Of a DNA stretch of 64,000 nucleotides, positions 1 through 13,300 are shown piece after piece. This DNA is from Cloeon dipterum. Lineage: Eukaryota; Arthropoda; Insecta; Ephemeroptera; Baetidae. The notes below the pieces were generated by a model. It was not told where the DNA came from. It saw only the letters and a program-made list of their open reading frames with translations, and made no database searches. Each line of letters begins with the position of its first letter. The first letter of the stretch is position 1. The stretch is taken from positions 21,628,501 to 21,692,500 of the forward strand of contig NC_088787.1 of the NCBI RefSeq assembly GCF_949628265.1, in the 5' to 3' direction. The position numbers and the translations under genes were made by a program.

Positions 1-561
1 GCTTATTGCATCAAATAATTTTCAATTGTCCCCCTGTCTCGATCCACTTTAATTGACAGGATCCAAACTATGTCAGCGCACTTCGTTGGCAATGAGGGTT
101 TTTAGATTTTTAAAATAGTCTAACTCATATAAAATGTTTTAGAATTATTTCCAATTGATTCACCAATAAAATATTGTTGCTTAAATTTATAAAAATAATA
201 TTTCAAATCTGGGCGATCGCTGAATTTAGACAGAGATCAATTCAACGCGGGGGATCCCTGCAGGTTGGAATACAAAAATTTTTTCCCTCTAGCCTGCTGC
301 GACTTTAATGCAGTACACAATTAAAATTCAGAATATGTGCCATCACATCAAAATGCGCTCACACCCTCTCGGATATCGCTCAGCAGCGGTACCGATATTA
401 AATAAAAGCGCGAGAGAGAGCGACGGATGACAAATGAACAGCAATGAATGAATGTCTCTTCAAACAACGTGACAGAGCCCCACCATTTGTATGCGAAAAG
501 AATCTTTAATCTATTTCCAGAGCGGCGGAGCAAAAAGAAAAGAATTTCGCTGATGATGTCG

Positions 562-581
562 GCTCTCTCTCTCTCTCTCTC
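562..581. repeat. (CT)n microsatellite
   Basis: A run of about ten CT units is read directly from the sequence. It sits in non-coding DNA. Confidence 0.9.
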
Positions 582-759
582 AGTGATGATCGCAATTTAT
601 AAGACGCGTGCAGAAGAGTTATGAAGAAATTATTGTTTGGCACATGCAGCAGCAGCAGTGGCGGCAGCGGCAAATCGCATTTGCACTGCTCGTCTAATAA
701 TTTGTCTCTTCCCCCTTTTCTTTGTGTGTGTCATTAGGAGAAAGATCTGTCGTCGGGCC

Positions 760-762
<3 letters not shown>

Positions 763-812
<50 letters not shown>
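763..812. repeat. (GA)n microsatellite
   Basis: An uninterrupted AG/GA run of about 50 bases is followed by a GC-richer segment. In insects such tracts can bind GAGA-type factors, but nothing here shows that; simple slippage is enough to explain it. Confidence 0.9.
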
Positions 813-817
<5 letters not shown>

Positions 818-3800
818 CACCCTCCGCTATTAAATTCGCCGAGTGTGCCCGACCCGCGTGGCCAATGAAGTTACTCCTGAAAGTACGCTCAAGTAGTGGA
901 TTTTAACAGTGCTAACGAACGATTCAGGGGCGGATCTGACACAAATTCAGCAATAATTATTATTCAGTAACAATGCTTTTTTTCGAGCTTTCCAATCGTC
1001 ACGTGAGAAGGAATTATCTGTAACCATCTTAAACATTGCAACAGTGCCAGTAATGTTTATCAGCGTTCAAACTGGTTACAAATCAAAGTGAAAAAGTGCA
1101 AGATTAAGACTTTTCATAATTTTTTCAAAATTCTAATCTTTCAGGAGGATTATTTCAGTCGAAATATATTTGCTGTTTCCTATATGTTTTAAAGTCTGCG
1201 TTTTTTACTTTTTCACCCACGTCTGTTTTATTTCAAATTAAATAAGTCCTTTTCGGAGAAGTGACGTCAGGGATGCAACAGCTTTCCCCTAAGTTGCTGT
1301 CCTTGACTGGCCGTTGGAGGCACCACATGCGTACATTTTTTGAAACCATCTCTATTTTTTCTAAATTAATGTAATTTAAAAATAAAAGGCAGTCCTCTTG
1401 ATTCTTCTGTTCTGTGGTAAAGAAATATTTTTGAAACTAAATTAATTAAACATTTTCCATTGTTGCTTGGGGATTCGTTCGATGCAGATGCAGCACGTAA
1501 GAGGATTTCGCAGAGAAATAATAAAGTTCTGTCGAGGCAGAAAGGAGAAAAGAGCGCATTACTTTCATCCCCTGTACGTGCGGAGCAAAGAATGTGTCGT
1601 TGTGCAGCAAAACTAATCCACCGCAACCGCATTTCCATATAATGCCTAAGCAGCAAAAACGACGCCGTTCGCTTGTCGCAAGAAAAACAGCTCCGGCAGC
1701 TGCTGTGGCGTAAATGCACAAGCAGGAGGAAAAATTCCCTTGACGTATATTCCCAAGAAATTAAATTGTGCAACCAAACGGTACACTTTATTGCAAACAT
1801 ATAATAAGCTCGTTTTATTTCTTAATGCTCACAAATGCGTTTGTTTAGTTTCATTAAATTTTGTTTGTTCAAAATTAACAAATAATAATTCAAAACTTAT
1901 GGCAGCAATATTATGTGGAGAAAATGATCACTGGGGACAAAAGCCTTATTGCTTTCAGGAGTTTTAACCTTTGTTTGCATTCCTTGAACAAATAATTTTA
2001 AAACAGCCGTTAATTTAGCGGTTTTTGGTTTAACCAAGAAAGAATTGCCACAAGAAAGCCAGCAACCAATAAGAAGAAGTGCGAGTTTATTTAATTGGCT
2101 TTTTGACGTAGCGCTGAATTAAGATAGTTCAAAATCCATCCAAAAACCGCTTAAGTAACGGCTCTGGCGTTTCCGCCGGTTTCTGACACGTTTGTGTCGA
2201 ATTGTTCACCGGGTGATACGACTGCCTTATCTAATTTGATCACAAATGAAACCTCAGTGCTACAACTTATTTCAAGACTAAATTCCAGAGACGCCCCTGT
2301 CGGGAGAATGAAGGCAGCATCTCCGCTCACTCAGAGGCGAAATTGTTTCTCCTATCGGTGCTGATCAAACGGAGAAAAGCAACCCTCGAGAACGAACAGG
2401 AAGAACAAAAGCAAGCCCGTGTGTGCGGGTGCAAGAAAGTGAGTTGGCTCCTTACATTCCCTCCTATGCGCCTCGTCCATAAATGAGCACACTGTCTGTG
2501 TGCTTTTTTGGCCATTTTGCTCGACTAATTGCGCGAAAGCCGTAGAAAATGATAAGCTCGGGGCGAGGGTGAACAAACAACACACGAACGAAATAATTCG
2601 CTGCACCGCCGCTCGCAACGTTACAGCCGCCGGGAAACAACAATTAATCAGACGCACGCACAATGCACCTTATCAAACGAAGGGAAACGGCGAAATAATT
2701 GCACTCATTGTGCACCCTAAAAGATTTTTTTGCTTCTTCTCGGAAAAAGTTTCCAGCTTGCATACGTTGAGCGAATAAATGGCACTTATTAAAAATCCGC
2801 CGGCGCACAGAAGATGACGAGCGATTAGCCTCGCTTTAATTGTTGTTACTCCTGATTAATGATGTTGGAGTTCTGAATTTCAACAAAATGGCTCATCTTA
2901 AAAAAGGACTTCTTATTACTCTTGTATTTAATACAAATTGGCTACTGGGTGTTTTTAAAGATGCATTTTGGTTGTGGAAAATTTTTTTCTCTTTGGTTTA
3001 ATTTCATTTGATAAGATCCTTCTAATTAAAATAGTTACATTTAATAACGTTATTTGATTAAAAAATACTAAATATATTTAAAATACAAAAGCATCTTGAT
3101 ATAAGTGGATTTTGCTAGTGTTTTTACTGAAGAACATGAAATATTATAAAATACCAAAATATCACATCTGCATGGTTAGCAATTTTCAGATTCTTGGGCT
3201 CGAAAGTGCCCCAAGGTCCTATTTTTTCTAATTATAGTGGTTACGCGTCCCTTTTCTAGAGGGGAATATTTGAATTGCTTTGAATGTATAAGTCGAAAAA
3301 TTAGAATTCAGAAATTAAAAAATTAACTTTCTAATTACGGTCGATATTTTTTTTAAATAATAAAATTCTAAAGAGATCCATTTATTATTTAGTTTATATC
3401 ATTAAAGAAATGAGAAAAAAGATAGCAACGACTGAGAATTTTTATTTTGATATAAGAATAATTAAACTCCAAAAGGCAGACACATAACTGGTAGACGGAA
3501 ATGAGAGGAAATTGCCAAAATAATATTATATAATCAGCCTGAAATCAATTGATACAATAAGAGGAGCAGGCAATAATTTTGATTTGTTACGGTTGTACGG
3601 TCAAAGCGGCTCACTCTCCACATTATGAAAGTTGACGATGTGATGAACTGCGCAGATAGTCAGCCGGCGGTGAGCAGCCGTGGCCAAAGTTTACGCAAAC
3701 ATTTGCACCGGCGCCGCTTTCAAAAGGGAAAAATAATCGTATTTGTGTTTCATTCTGGTCTGTGTTTGCATTTGAATGCGAACGAAAAGCAATCTAGGCT

Positions 3801-4436
3801 GAGAATTATGTGCGCTAACTAATGAGGAGGCTGTTGCTGCTGCCACAGCAGACACGCTAACCGCGCATTAAAGTGCTGGAATTGGGTATGACATTCAAAG
3901 CAAACATGCATAATTACAGAGCACGTGTTGTGCAGTGCGACCACATCAAAGGGCAAGCCCGTCCGAAAACAAGAGCAAATGGAAACTAATGAAGTATTAC
4001 CGACGCCAGAGCGCCTCCGACAAAGTAAATTCACCGTCCAAATGTATATTATGAACACACAAACTTCCCGCGGAAATGTGTAATTATCACTAAACGCAGG
4101 TTCAAACAGTGAACAGTGTCTGTCATTCAGTTTAAATCAATGCTTAACGACTTTAGCTCAGATGTAGGAGGCAGCATAATTAATCCTGCTACATTAATCA
4201 TAAAATCTGTGTCAAAGAATTGATGACTTTAAATTGAAATCGTTTTATAGGGATTGTTTTTTTATTTTGAAGCTCTGCAAATTCTTATTAAAATATTTAC
4301 CATCTCTCTTAGATCTGACCGGTGGGAGCCAATTTCAATGCGCATCTAGCTCCTGGTGGATAGTAATTGATGAAATAGTTAATTCGAATAAATTAAATCA
4401 GAAACTAGAAACAATAAAATTTTAGATTTTTCCAAG

Positions 4437-4603
4437 TATCTCGAAAATTTTAACGGTTTGTTAATGATTTTTCGGTTGATTTTTATTCCTCTCGTCGTGA
4501 TCTATGTGTATAAATTATAAGGTATAGTGTATTTCCGTTCTGGGGAAATAAATCATGATTTTCAAAAAGGAGAGAGCAGTGCTTGCTGCCTGATTAGCAT
4601 GCA
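4437..4603. repeat. Dispersed repeat B, copy 1
   Basis: This segment shares its order of motifs with segments at about 5831-6003 and 61240-61402. It starts near TCTCGAAAATT, passes a CCTCTCGTC-like block and GAAATAAATGA-like block, and ends in GATTAGCATG. No long terminal inverted repeat or coding frame is visible. The copies have diverged, so the family is probably old. Confidence 0.6.
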
Positions 4604-5830
4604 AACTCTGGAGTTGATTGTTTCGCAATTGTTTCCCAATTTTCAGATGTATTTAAGGTAAATAATGCAACTTTCATTCTTAATTTTTCAGTACTGAATC
4701 CACTTATTACTTCTATTTTTAGCAATTTGAGTATCGGGACAACAATGAAATTATTTAATTTTTATAAAATTTCATCAAAAATAAATCAGATTGGCAGATA
4801 TTTATGTATTAGTGCGACATATAAAATACAAATAAATTAAATTGAAAAAAAAGATCTAAAAATACTAAGTTTTAAGTGGTCCTAGACCAACAAAATGAAA
4901 TTCTAGAAGAAGCAAAATATTCCTCCCTTACAAAATCATCTGATGCCTTCCAAAAAGCGTCAAAAATCGCAGATGAAGACATGCAGACGCGGAGGAAGCG
5001 ATATTTTAGCTCGCATTAAGGGGGGGTGATTTGAGTAAAGATAAATAGGAAAAGGAAAACGGCAGTTAAGGCAAGGTGCAAAAGCAGGGGTGGATGAGGC
5101 ATTTTTCTTCGCGGCGCGCGTCTGACACACTCGCGCACTGTGCCTTAACAAGGGCTGCATGCATCTGATAAAGCGTTCGCCCCTTCCGCCACACAGAGAA
5201 GAGGAGTTTCACTTTCTTATCGCAGCCATGACGTGCCACCTCTAGAATAACTGCGTCTGGATGTATGTGTTCCGCCTCCTCCGTGCAAACTTAACGTATT
5301 AAATTGCATGGTAATTCGAGACTTTATTACTCGCCCGCGCGCCCGGAATATTATTATTCAACGTGGGCAGGGTGTTTCGTTTAGCGCGTGTAGATAACAA
5401 TTTGCCAGCGGAATTAATTGTCTTCCTGCAAGTGAAAATAAATAGTGTATGTTTGAACTAGGCTAATTTATTGAAACATTTACACTTTCCGTTCCAAACA
5501 TGCATGGTTCGTTTAAAATCACAAATAGCAACGTCAGAACGGTACTATACTGATCAGATATGTTGGTACAACCAAAGAGAGTCTACGCGTTATTTTGGTC
5601 ATTCCAATCCTTAAAATAATTTAATTATCCTCACAGAGATAGTTAATTATAATTATCAGTACAAAAAATATCAAATTTCAACTGTTTGAAGGCCAATGTT
5701 TAAGAACATTTTGAATTGTTGTATATAGCAAGTAAGGGGTTCATTGAGATTATTGTTTGTGGAATTTATTAAGCAACAGTGAAATAATGAAATCAGGACC
5801 AAGGAACAGGTAACTTTCAGAGTTAGCCAA

Positions 5831-6003
5831 ATTTCTCGAAAAATTAATAAATCTGTCAAATACTTTTTCGTTTGAATTTTCAATCTGTCTTGTCACGATC
5901 TATTCAATAATTTGCAAAATGTGAGCCAAATTTCCCTTTTAGCGAAATAAATGATTTCCAATAAGGAGAGAAGGAGACAGAGCTCGCCGCTTGATTAGCA
6001 TGT
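5831..6003. repeat. Dispersed repeat B, copy 2
   Basis: Same arrangement as the copy at about 4437: TCTCGAAAAAT, a TTGTCACGATCTATTC block, GCGAAATAAATGAT, AAGGAGAGA and a terminal GATTAGCATGTAG. It lies in the same orientation about 1.4 kb from copy 1. Confidence 0.6.
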
Positions 6004-6162
6004 AGAAATTTAAACCGCGACCTGGGAAAATGTTAACGTTTTCCTCATTTATAGAAAGTATTTCAAGTAAAAGTCAAAAGGATTTTCCACAGTTTTTAAG
6101 GCTATATACTTCAACCAGTGTAAAAAAATTTTGTCATTACAACTTGAAAATTTCTATTCATT

Positions 6163-6308
6163 TTCCGTCCTAGTAGCGGAAAAATTGCGAAACTTTCTAA
6201 AACCAAACGTGAATTTCCTTCTTGCCAGAAAAGGGCAAAAATCAATTCAACAGTGAAAGTTTTGGTGTTTGTTGAAAGATGCGCAATTTTACCGCGACCA
6301 GGACGAAA
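6163..6308. mobile_element. Palindromic MITE-like element A, copy 1
   Basis: This is a roughly 146-bp element whose ends are inverted repeats: TTCCGTCC at the left and GGACGAAA at the right, each with a GCG-AAAATTGCG-type block next to it. It matches a better preserved copy at 11215-11362 in order and orientation. It lies about 160 bp past the stop codon of the zinc-finger gene, so it may be transcribed in that gene's 3' UTR. It has no coding capacity and would depend on a transposase from elsewhere. Confidence 0.7.
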
Positions 6309-6468
6309 TAGTCTTTCTGACACAAAAAGCAAATTTAAGAAATTGGTAACAACTTTCATTTACGATCAGAATATGCTGCTTGGCAAATAAATTAAAAGCA
6401 GGCTAATAATAGGGACTCAGAAACTGTCCCTTTGCACAGAAAATTGTTTCTACGTTAAGAACTAAAAT

Positions 6469-9400
6469 TCAGTTCCTGGAAGGCTCGTCATCAGCTGGGA
6501 TGAGGCCAAAGCTGCTGTTGGAGGTTTTCTCTTCAAGTGCAGGCGGCGGTTCCCACTTGGCGGACCCATTTTTGCCAGACGGTGAAGGTTTTCCACCAGC
6601 CAGCTTAGCTTTGTGCTTCTTGCTGTCCGAATGAGACTTGAACTGGCTCTCGGAATTCACAGACAGATTGCAGATCGAGCAGTAGTAGTTGCCTGCAAGC
6701 AATTACGAATTCACAAATAATACCTTTAGAAGATACCATTTATTTCTTAACTTTTCTAAAAAATAATACTAATAAGAATATAAAGCATTCATCAATGCAG
6801 TAAGGATTAGCAACTGTCGGACAGAGGCTAAAAACGTTTACCCGCCATTACCTGAGGGAGTGCGGTAATTAGACATGTCAGTGGCGGCGGCTGCCTTTTT
6901 GCCGACCTGCTTCAACTCCTTGATGACCGCGTTGATTGACGGCTCTTTCGGAGCAGGCTCTTCTACAATAAGAATAAGTTAATTCCAAAATGAAAATTTA
7001 AAAAAATACCTAGGAAAATGCCTTGCGGCAAGTTTGCCTGGGCCTTCTGTTTGGCAGCCCATTTCTTCTGGTGTCTACTGCCCTTGAGATGGTTCTGCAT
7101 CTGCTCCTCTGACGTGGTGAAGCAGTCGCAAACATCACAGTACACTCTGCAAAAAGGAGGAACAAAATTTATGTATTAGAAAATGTATCTAGAATATTCA
7201 AACAACTGATGCTAGTGCTCAGTCCTTTTCAGGGTTTAGAAATGAATTTAAAGTATATTGAATTTTGTATACTGTCTTTCAAAAGTTTTGTGCTTCATAA
7301 TTTATGTAATTATTAAATTAACACACACATTTGAAAAATTTGAGCAGTACCTAGAGCTCTGACCCTATTTTTAAAAATACAGAAACATTTGATTGAATTG
7401 CATCACTTACTTCAATGACTTGTCGGGCGGCGCTTTCGACGTGGACGACACAAACGGAGGAGAGTCGAGCGGCCTTGAGAATTCAGATCCAATGCCAAAT
7501 CTTCCAGTTGGGTCTTCTGCTGGCAGGGCCATCGGTCTGAAAAAATAATATTTGCTAAATGTCATGTCTCATATTTTAATGGAATTCATACTTGGCTTGC
7601 CACTCGCACGTGTCAGGATTGTAGTACTTTGCGTTTTTCGGAGGATCCAATCCTTTCATTTTCCTCGAGTGGTTTCTGCTCATGAAATGCTGCGTCGCCT
7701 GATTGGGATTCACAAAAGACACATTGCAGTGCACGCACTCCATTTTTTGGCTCTGGATCACCTAAATTAAAATAGGACAATTTTTAAGTCTAAAATCAAC
7801 ACTATTGAAAATAGACAGAGTTGGTTTAGGAGCAGCAATTAGTACAAATTTAAACAAATACATCAGAGAAAGCCGAGTCCAGAAAAGGACTAGCTCACAA
7901 TGGGGTCTTTAATTGAAACACTAGACATTCTTCCTGTGAAACCAATTCACGTAAAGGTGCAAAGCAGCAAGTAGCAAGTCAGAAAGCTTTCACAATCCTC
8001 CCAATTCCAAAAAAAATGCAAGAGTCAAACGTAGGTGCAAATCAGCCTTCACTCAACCCCTGAACATCACTCAGATTCTCACATTGAAAGTTCACGCAAA
8101 TTGCTTTAAGAACGTCTAAAAATTGTTCAATAAAAAAGCCTGAGGTTTGGTTTTCAAATAGAGTTGATTGTTAAATTGACAATTAAATAAACTTTAGTCT
8201 TACAGCTGTGGCAGTCTTCTCATTTTGTTGGGACGCCGCGTCTTCAGTTGCTGGAGCTGACGCGCCCTCCTCGTCCAGCTGCATTTTGGCCGTGATCAGA
8301 ATCGGCTTTTCCTCCTCAGACAGCTTTGGTTTCTTTGCCGCAGGGGCTGCCGGAGGTGCTCCTTCGCCATGGTTACTCATGAACTGCCGCACCTTCTTCT
8401 CGTGAGTTTTGCCGCTGTAGTGCAGCTTGGCCATGGCGTTTGAGTTCATCTAATTTTAATGATTAGGCCGGGAGAGGAAGGATTTTTTGTGAACGCACCT
8501 TAGCATTACAGAGATCACACTTGAGAGGACTGAACATGTCGAGCAGCTCCTTGGGCAGGCCGACGTATTTTTTGTCCAGCACAGTTTCAAGCACTGAAAA
8601 TGTAAGAAACATAACATGGAGATGGATTGCTCAAAATCAATTAAATTTAAGTTATTTGTAAGGAAATTCCCTGATATGGATACAAAATTTAAGAGCAAAC
8701 AAGGGGTATGAAAAATGGCAACTCGATGGCAGAGTAATTTTTCCATGATTTCATATAATACTCTCCAACAAACCATCACATTTTTAAAAAAATATTATTA
8801 TTTCCAGTTTAAATTTTACAACTTAAAGATGTAATAAAAATAGCATTTTTTTCAATGTGTCATGAATTATGAATTGAGAGCGATGTTGATGTATACTTTT
8901 GATTACTTTGTTTGCAATTCCCTTCTGGGAATTCCGCTGAAATTAACAGCATAATATTTTTTTATTTTACGTAAAGATATGTTAAAATGTAAATATGATA
9001 ATTATTTCTCTATGACAAACGATCACTTGTAGCATTAAAGATGGTGTGAACTGCCCTTCACCAAATTTCATTAAGATCTGAATACCCATGCCAAGGGCAT
9101 CGAGACTATTTATTTCATGTGTAATAAAGTTTACTTTACATTTTTGCTTAGCAGCCGCAACGTCCACCTTTCCCGTTGGATTGACAGTCATATTATACGG
9201 ACTGGCTTTCTTAAATTTGGGAAAATCCTTTACAAAAAGCGCCGGCGGCGGATGGAAATTTCCCGGAGGTGGCCCTCCATTGGTGAAATGCGGCGGCGGC
9301 GGCCTGAGGGGGCCGGGCGCTCGGCCTCTGAAGGATCCACGCCTGTTGATGCGGAAGTTGGGCACCGGAGGAGCCCCTCCCATGTTCTGCCAAGGCCCGG

Positions 9401-9738
9401 TCAGCCCCAGCGGCCCAGGAGCGGGGTTCCTGTGTGGCGCGGGCCCTCGGTAGGGGAACCGCTTCTTCCTCTCGCCCGGCGGGCCATCGTACTCGACGTC
9501 CGTCATTGGCGACCTGAAACGCGGTTCGGGTCGAAAGGGGGGGCCACCCGGTGGGCACGAGGGAATGGTGAAATTCCGGTCGAACTGAGGCATCGGCGGC
9601 GGAGGAACTGCAATTTCATCAGCGAATTATGATTGTGTTATAACTTGAGGAAAAGCCGTTTTCCGTACGATCTGAGTAATATTGGTTTTGTTTCGGGTTT
9701 GGAGCCCAGCGCTGATTATTCTGATTCTTCCACGCCAT
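6469..9738 (-). CDS. U1-type C2H2 zinc-finger protein, 4 fingers
   Basis: Nine exons: 9738-9645, 9607-9140, 8593-8499, 8449-8204, 7761-7592, 7536-7411, 7146-7010, 6962-6852 and 6692-6469. They join in frame to 556 aa. The short first exon starts at an ATG reading MAWKNQNNQRW; its donor (CAA|GTTATA) is weak. Residues 33-180 are rich in Pro, Gly and Arg. Four fingers follow with spacing C-x2-C-x12-H-x5-H at 213-235, 310-332, 403-425 and 487-509, separated by long linkers. This spacing is typical of U1/matrin-type fingers that bind double-stranded or structured RNA, as in ZNF346 (JAZ), ZNF385 and ZMAT3. A Lys-rich stretch (AAKKPKLSEEEK) after finger 1 could be a nuclear signal. Function in RNA binding is inferred from the family; which member is orthologous is not settled. 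Confidence 0.8.
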
Positions 9739-10329
9739 AGTTGTTGATCAAAGTTCTCTTAAAATTACATCCAATGAATTTAAATTGAATAATATTCAAG
9801 AGTTTGACAGTTGTTTTGATTTTTGGTTGTGGTTGGATGTCTCCACAGTCCACACCTGACCCACTCTTTCACCGCAAGGTGGGCGCGGTCGAAAAGTGGG
9901 GAGTCATTCTAGTTTTGAATTTTATTTGCGCGAAAGCCTCAAGGAATGGAAAACGACCGACAAGGCAAGACGAAATTGGCTTCCAATTGGTTAAATTAGA
10001 CATTAGCTGAAAGCTCTTAACTTAGCCATTCCAACGGTGTAGATCTTGCAGATCGAAATTACAGAGCCCATAAGACACGTCGTTAAAGTGACTACACGAA
10101 AGATTTAATAATATCGATCGCTTGAGGGTTACCTTGCTGCCAAGGTTGGATTTCTCACCTGTTCTGATGGTTTTATTTGACCTCAGGGATGACCTCAGCA
10201 TATGCAGATAATTGATTATGTTATATTATACTATTTGAATAATACAACTGATACTTGTAGGAATTAATGAGAAAAATCATTCTTCAAGTTTTTTAATTTT
10301 ATCTAATTTTTCGTGCTAGTGCAATAACA
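9739..10329. other. Intergenic spacer between two minus-strand genes
   Basis: This 590-bp stretch separates the zinc-finger start codon from the TFIP11 stop codon. It must hold the zinc-finger promoter and 5' UTR and the TFIP11 3' UTR. I see no exon with coding capacity. TTTATT (AATAAA on the minus strand) occurs at 10172-10177 and 9921-9926. Confidence 0.5.
10172..10177 (-). terminator. Candidate TFIP11 poly(A) signal
   Basis: AATAAA is read on the minus strand about 150 bp past the TFIP11 stop codon. A second one at 9921-9926 is an alternative. No transcript evidence is available. Confidence 0.4.
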
Positions 10330-13300
10330 TTACATTGCAGCATCCAGAGCTGACTGCAAATCTGATGGCACCCAAATGTTTGTATTGCTCTTGCAAATAA
10401 ACAAAACACTTCGATCCAAATACACTTGGATTTTTCCACAGCGATACACTTGCTTGGCCTCGTGGTAACGATTCGGAATGGGCACGAACAGGATTCCCCG
10501 CTCCTCGCACTTTTTCTGGAGTAACTCCCTGAATCCATGTGGAATTTGCCCAGCGGTCCGCACCGCCTCAGCCATCAACTGCAAAAGAAGATAAATTTGA
10601 GTTCATGAAAAAGGGAGAAACAATTTAATTTTACCTCTTGAGCTTCTCGTTGCGTGGGAGGCGGCGGGGGTGGTGGGGCCGTGAGGAAGGCGAGACTTTG
10701 GTTTCGACTCACTGCGTCTGCTGCGCGGTTCATCAATTGCAATGCTTCCGTCAGTTTTCCTAAAAAATTGATTAAAATCGATTTGAATTCATAAAAATTT
10801 GTCCCTCACCTTTCACTACTGGTTGATTCTTGATGAGTGTAGGGAACAGGTTCTTCCAGCCCAGGTACCAGTTTTTAATCTCATCAAAATTCGGACTGTG
10901 GCTCAACCACATAGTGAGCACATGCAGCCATTGTGGGAAGAAGAATTTCTCCAGCAACGTTGTCATCGCGTACAGGGGCAACAACTCGTTCCACTCAATC
11001 ACCCAATTCCATTGGTCTGGAAATATCAAAGCAAATATAATAAATGAAACGTTTAAATTGATACGGCCTAATCGAAAATGAAAATTGTTAATCTAATAAG
11101 AAACTTTCCCTCCCTTGTCAGTTTATCTCAATTATAAGATTCTCGTACTATACTAAGGGATGCCACCCAAAAGAAATTTTTCTCAAGCGTTAAAAAAATG
11201 AAAATCAAAAAATCAATTCGTCCTGGTCCCGGTAAAATTGCGCAACTTTCAACAACCGAACGCGAATTTCCTTGTTGCAAGAAAAGGTCAACAATCAATT
11301 CGACCATGAAAATTTGGGTGTTTGTTGAACGTTGCGCAATTTTACTGGGACCAGGACGAATTGTGAAAATAACAAAAATTTAATATAAAAGCTTGTTTAA
11401 ATATTGTTATAACCTCTACTATTTGTATAATAAATTCTCAAGGAAGTAAAACATCCAATTATATATATATATATATATTTAAACAAATTACCTAACATGG
11501 TATATTATAGTATGTCTTATTCCTTTAAAATTTTAAAGGGAAAAAGGAAGAACAAATAAATTTGATATTTATAATGAAATAAATTAGACATACCTTGGCT
11601 TATATGTATGAAAATATTTATGTTTTTCTATTGAAACGGTATTTAGTGTCATTTGATTATTTAATTTAATTAAAATATTATTTACAGAAAACATCCCACA
11701 CATTCCTATAAAATGGGCTGTTCAAAATTTATGTGAATTCTACGACGTACCCAATTGCTGGTGGTGTGGATTGATGACAAGCTCCTGCATGGCCTTTTGC
11801 AGCTTTGGCAGGATGTTGGTGACAAGGAAAGCATCCATATCACCTTGCGGAAAGACATTCTTCCAAGGCCGTAGCATGAGAAGCGCCGACTTGTCGGATG
11901 GGTGCCATGCGGTGAGCGCCGATGACAGTTTTCGCCTGATGACCGGGTAGACGTTGTCAATGAGCCGCTTTTCGGCAAACGGGATCCATGGGTGCAGCCA
12001 CTGGTGCACGGGCACCACGTCCGTAAGCGGATTCCAGTTATCCACCTCCTGCTCTAGCCTTGGCATCACTAGGTTGTCCACCACCGAGTTCATGATCCAG
12101 CCAGGCACCACGCCCCGCCATGTCTCCAGCACGGCGATCATGCTTCCACTTTGCCTGCAGTTCCACTCACTGAAAAAAGGGATTTTATTGATTTCTGTGG
12201 AGAAAAAGTAAAAACGGGGATCGTTTTATTAAGTTTAAAATTTAATACTGATTTACTTGGGTTATTGTGACCACTATTCTAGCCAAATCATTTATTATTA
12301 TTATTTAACGCAAAAATGAAATTGTTGGATAAATTGTATTATTATTTACTGATCTGTTATTTTTAACTAATTTTCTCACTCCTTTTTTAGATTTGAAAAA
12401 GAAACAGAATAAGAAAAAATTCACCAGGCAGCAGTTCTAATGCTGGGCGTCCACGAACCCCAAACCAGGGTGTGGAAGGGGTCCTTGGCGGCGGCTGAGC
12501 TCAGCGTGTGGCTCTTTTCATTCTCAAGCACCCTCTGCCAGCGCCTAAATTCGGGCATCATGAAGGCCGGGTTCTCCAGGGGCTTCCAAAGTTTGAGTTT
12601 CTCTCGCAGAATGGGACTCACCAGGTTCGATGCCATCGTTCCCATTTCGTAAATTTCATAATCTGAGTTGTGCTTTTCCTAGAAAATTATTCATTATTTA
12701 ATATCTTATCAATATTAAAAATAGCAACGAACCTTCAGTTCTTTGATGCAATTGGCTGCCTTGTCCAGTGAGAGAGGCTTCTCGCACAGCTGCTCCATCA
12801 GTTGGAGCACTGACTCTGTACTTTCGATTTGCTTTCCCTGCGAGTCGATCACGTTGCCCAGTTTCTCCACTTCTTGCTCCATCACGATTTGTCGATCCTT
12901 GTTGCTCCTCACCTGCCTGTCTTTATCCAGAATGTCCTGCTCGCACATGGTGACGATCAGGTCCAGGTTGTGCATCAGTTCGGGCAGGTCAAAGTGGACC
13001 AGCTCTTCTTTGATGCCTTCATTTTCAATTGGTTTCCGCTGGCCTGCGATCGCATGGTAGCCGCTTAGCACTCTCTGCTCTGGGCCTGTCATGTCGATCA
13101 CTTTTACCTTGCATAAATTGCTGAAAAAGGAGGTATTTTATATGAAAATTTATTTCAAACTGTGTATGACTTGTAGGAAGAATAAAGAAATGATCAAAAT
13201 AAACAAATACGTTTTGTTAATATTTTGTAGAAAAACAATGGTGATTGAATTGAGGAAAAAGTAGCAATATCAGAGCTCTCTTAGAAAGGCCCCTTTTTAG

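Larger units (their letters stand above)
1..6162. other. Gene-free flank with GC islands and repeats
   Basis: I see no coding exon here. The longest open frames are either GA-repeat translations or lack splice context and a recognisable domain. The DNA alternates between AT-rich stretches and GC-richer islands at about 500-900, 1450-1720, 2150-2830, 3600-4060 and 4960-5440. Two copies of a dispersed repeat lie at about 4437-4603 and 5831-6003. Microsatellites occur at 562-581 and 763-812. The region may hold regulatory DNA for a gene beyond the left edge; that is inference. Confidence 0.5.

Noticed and set aside
637..906. 89-aa open frame through the GA repeat
   Set aside because: It starts at a non-ATG codon and half of it is an Arg-Glu repeat translation.
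9088..9632. Plus-strand Gly/Arg-rich frames
   Set aside because: Antisense of the Pro-rich zinc-finger exon 2.
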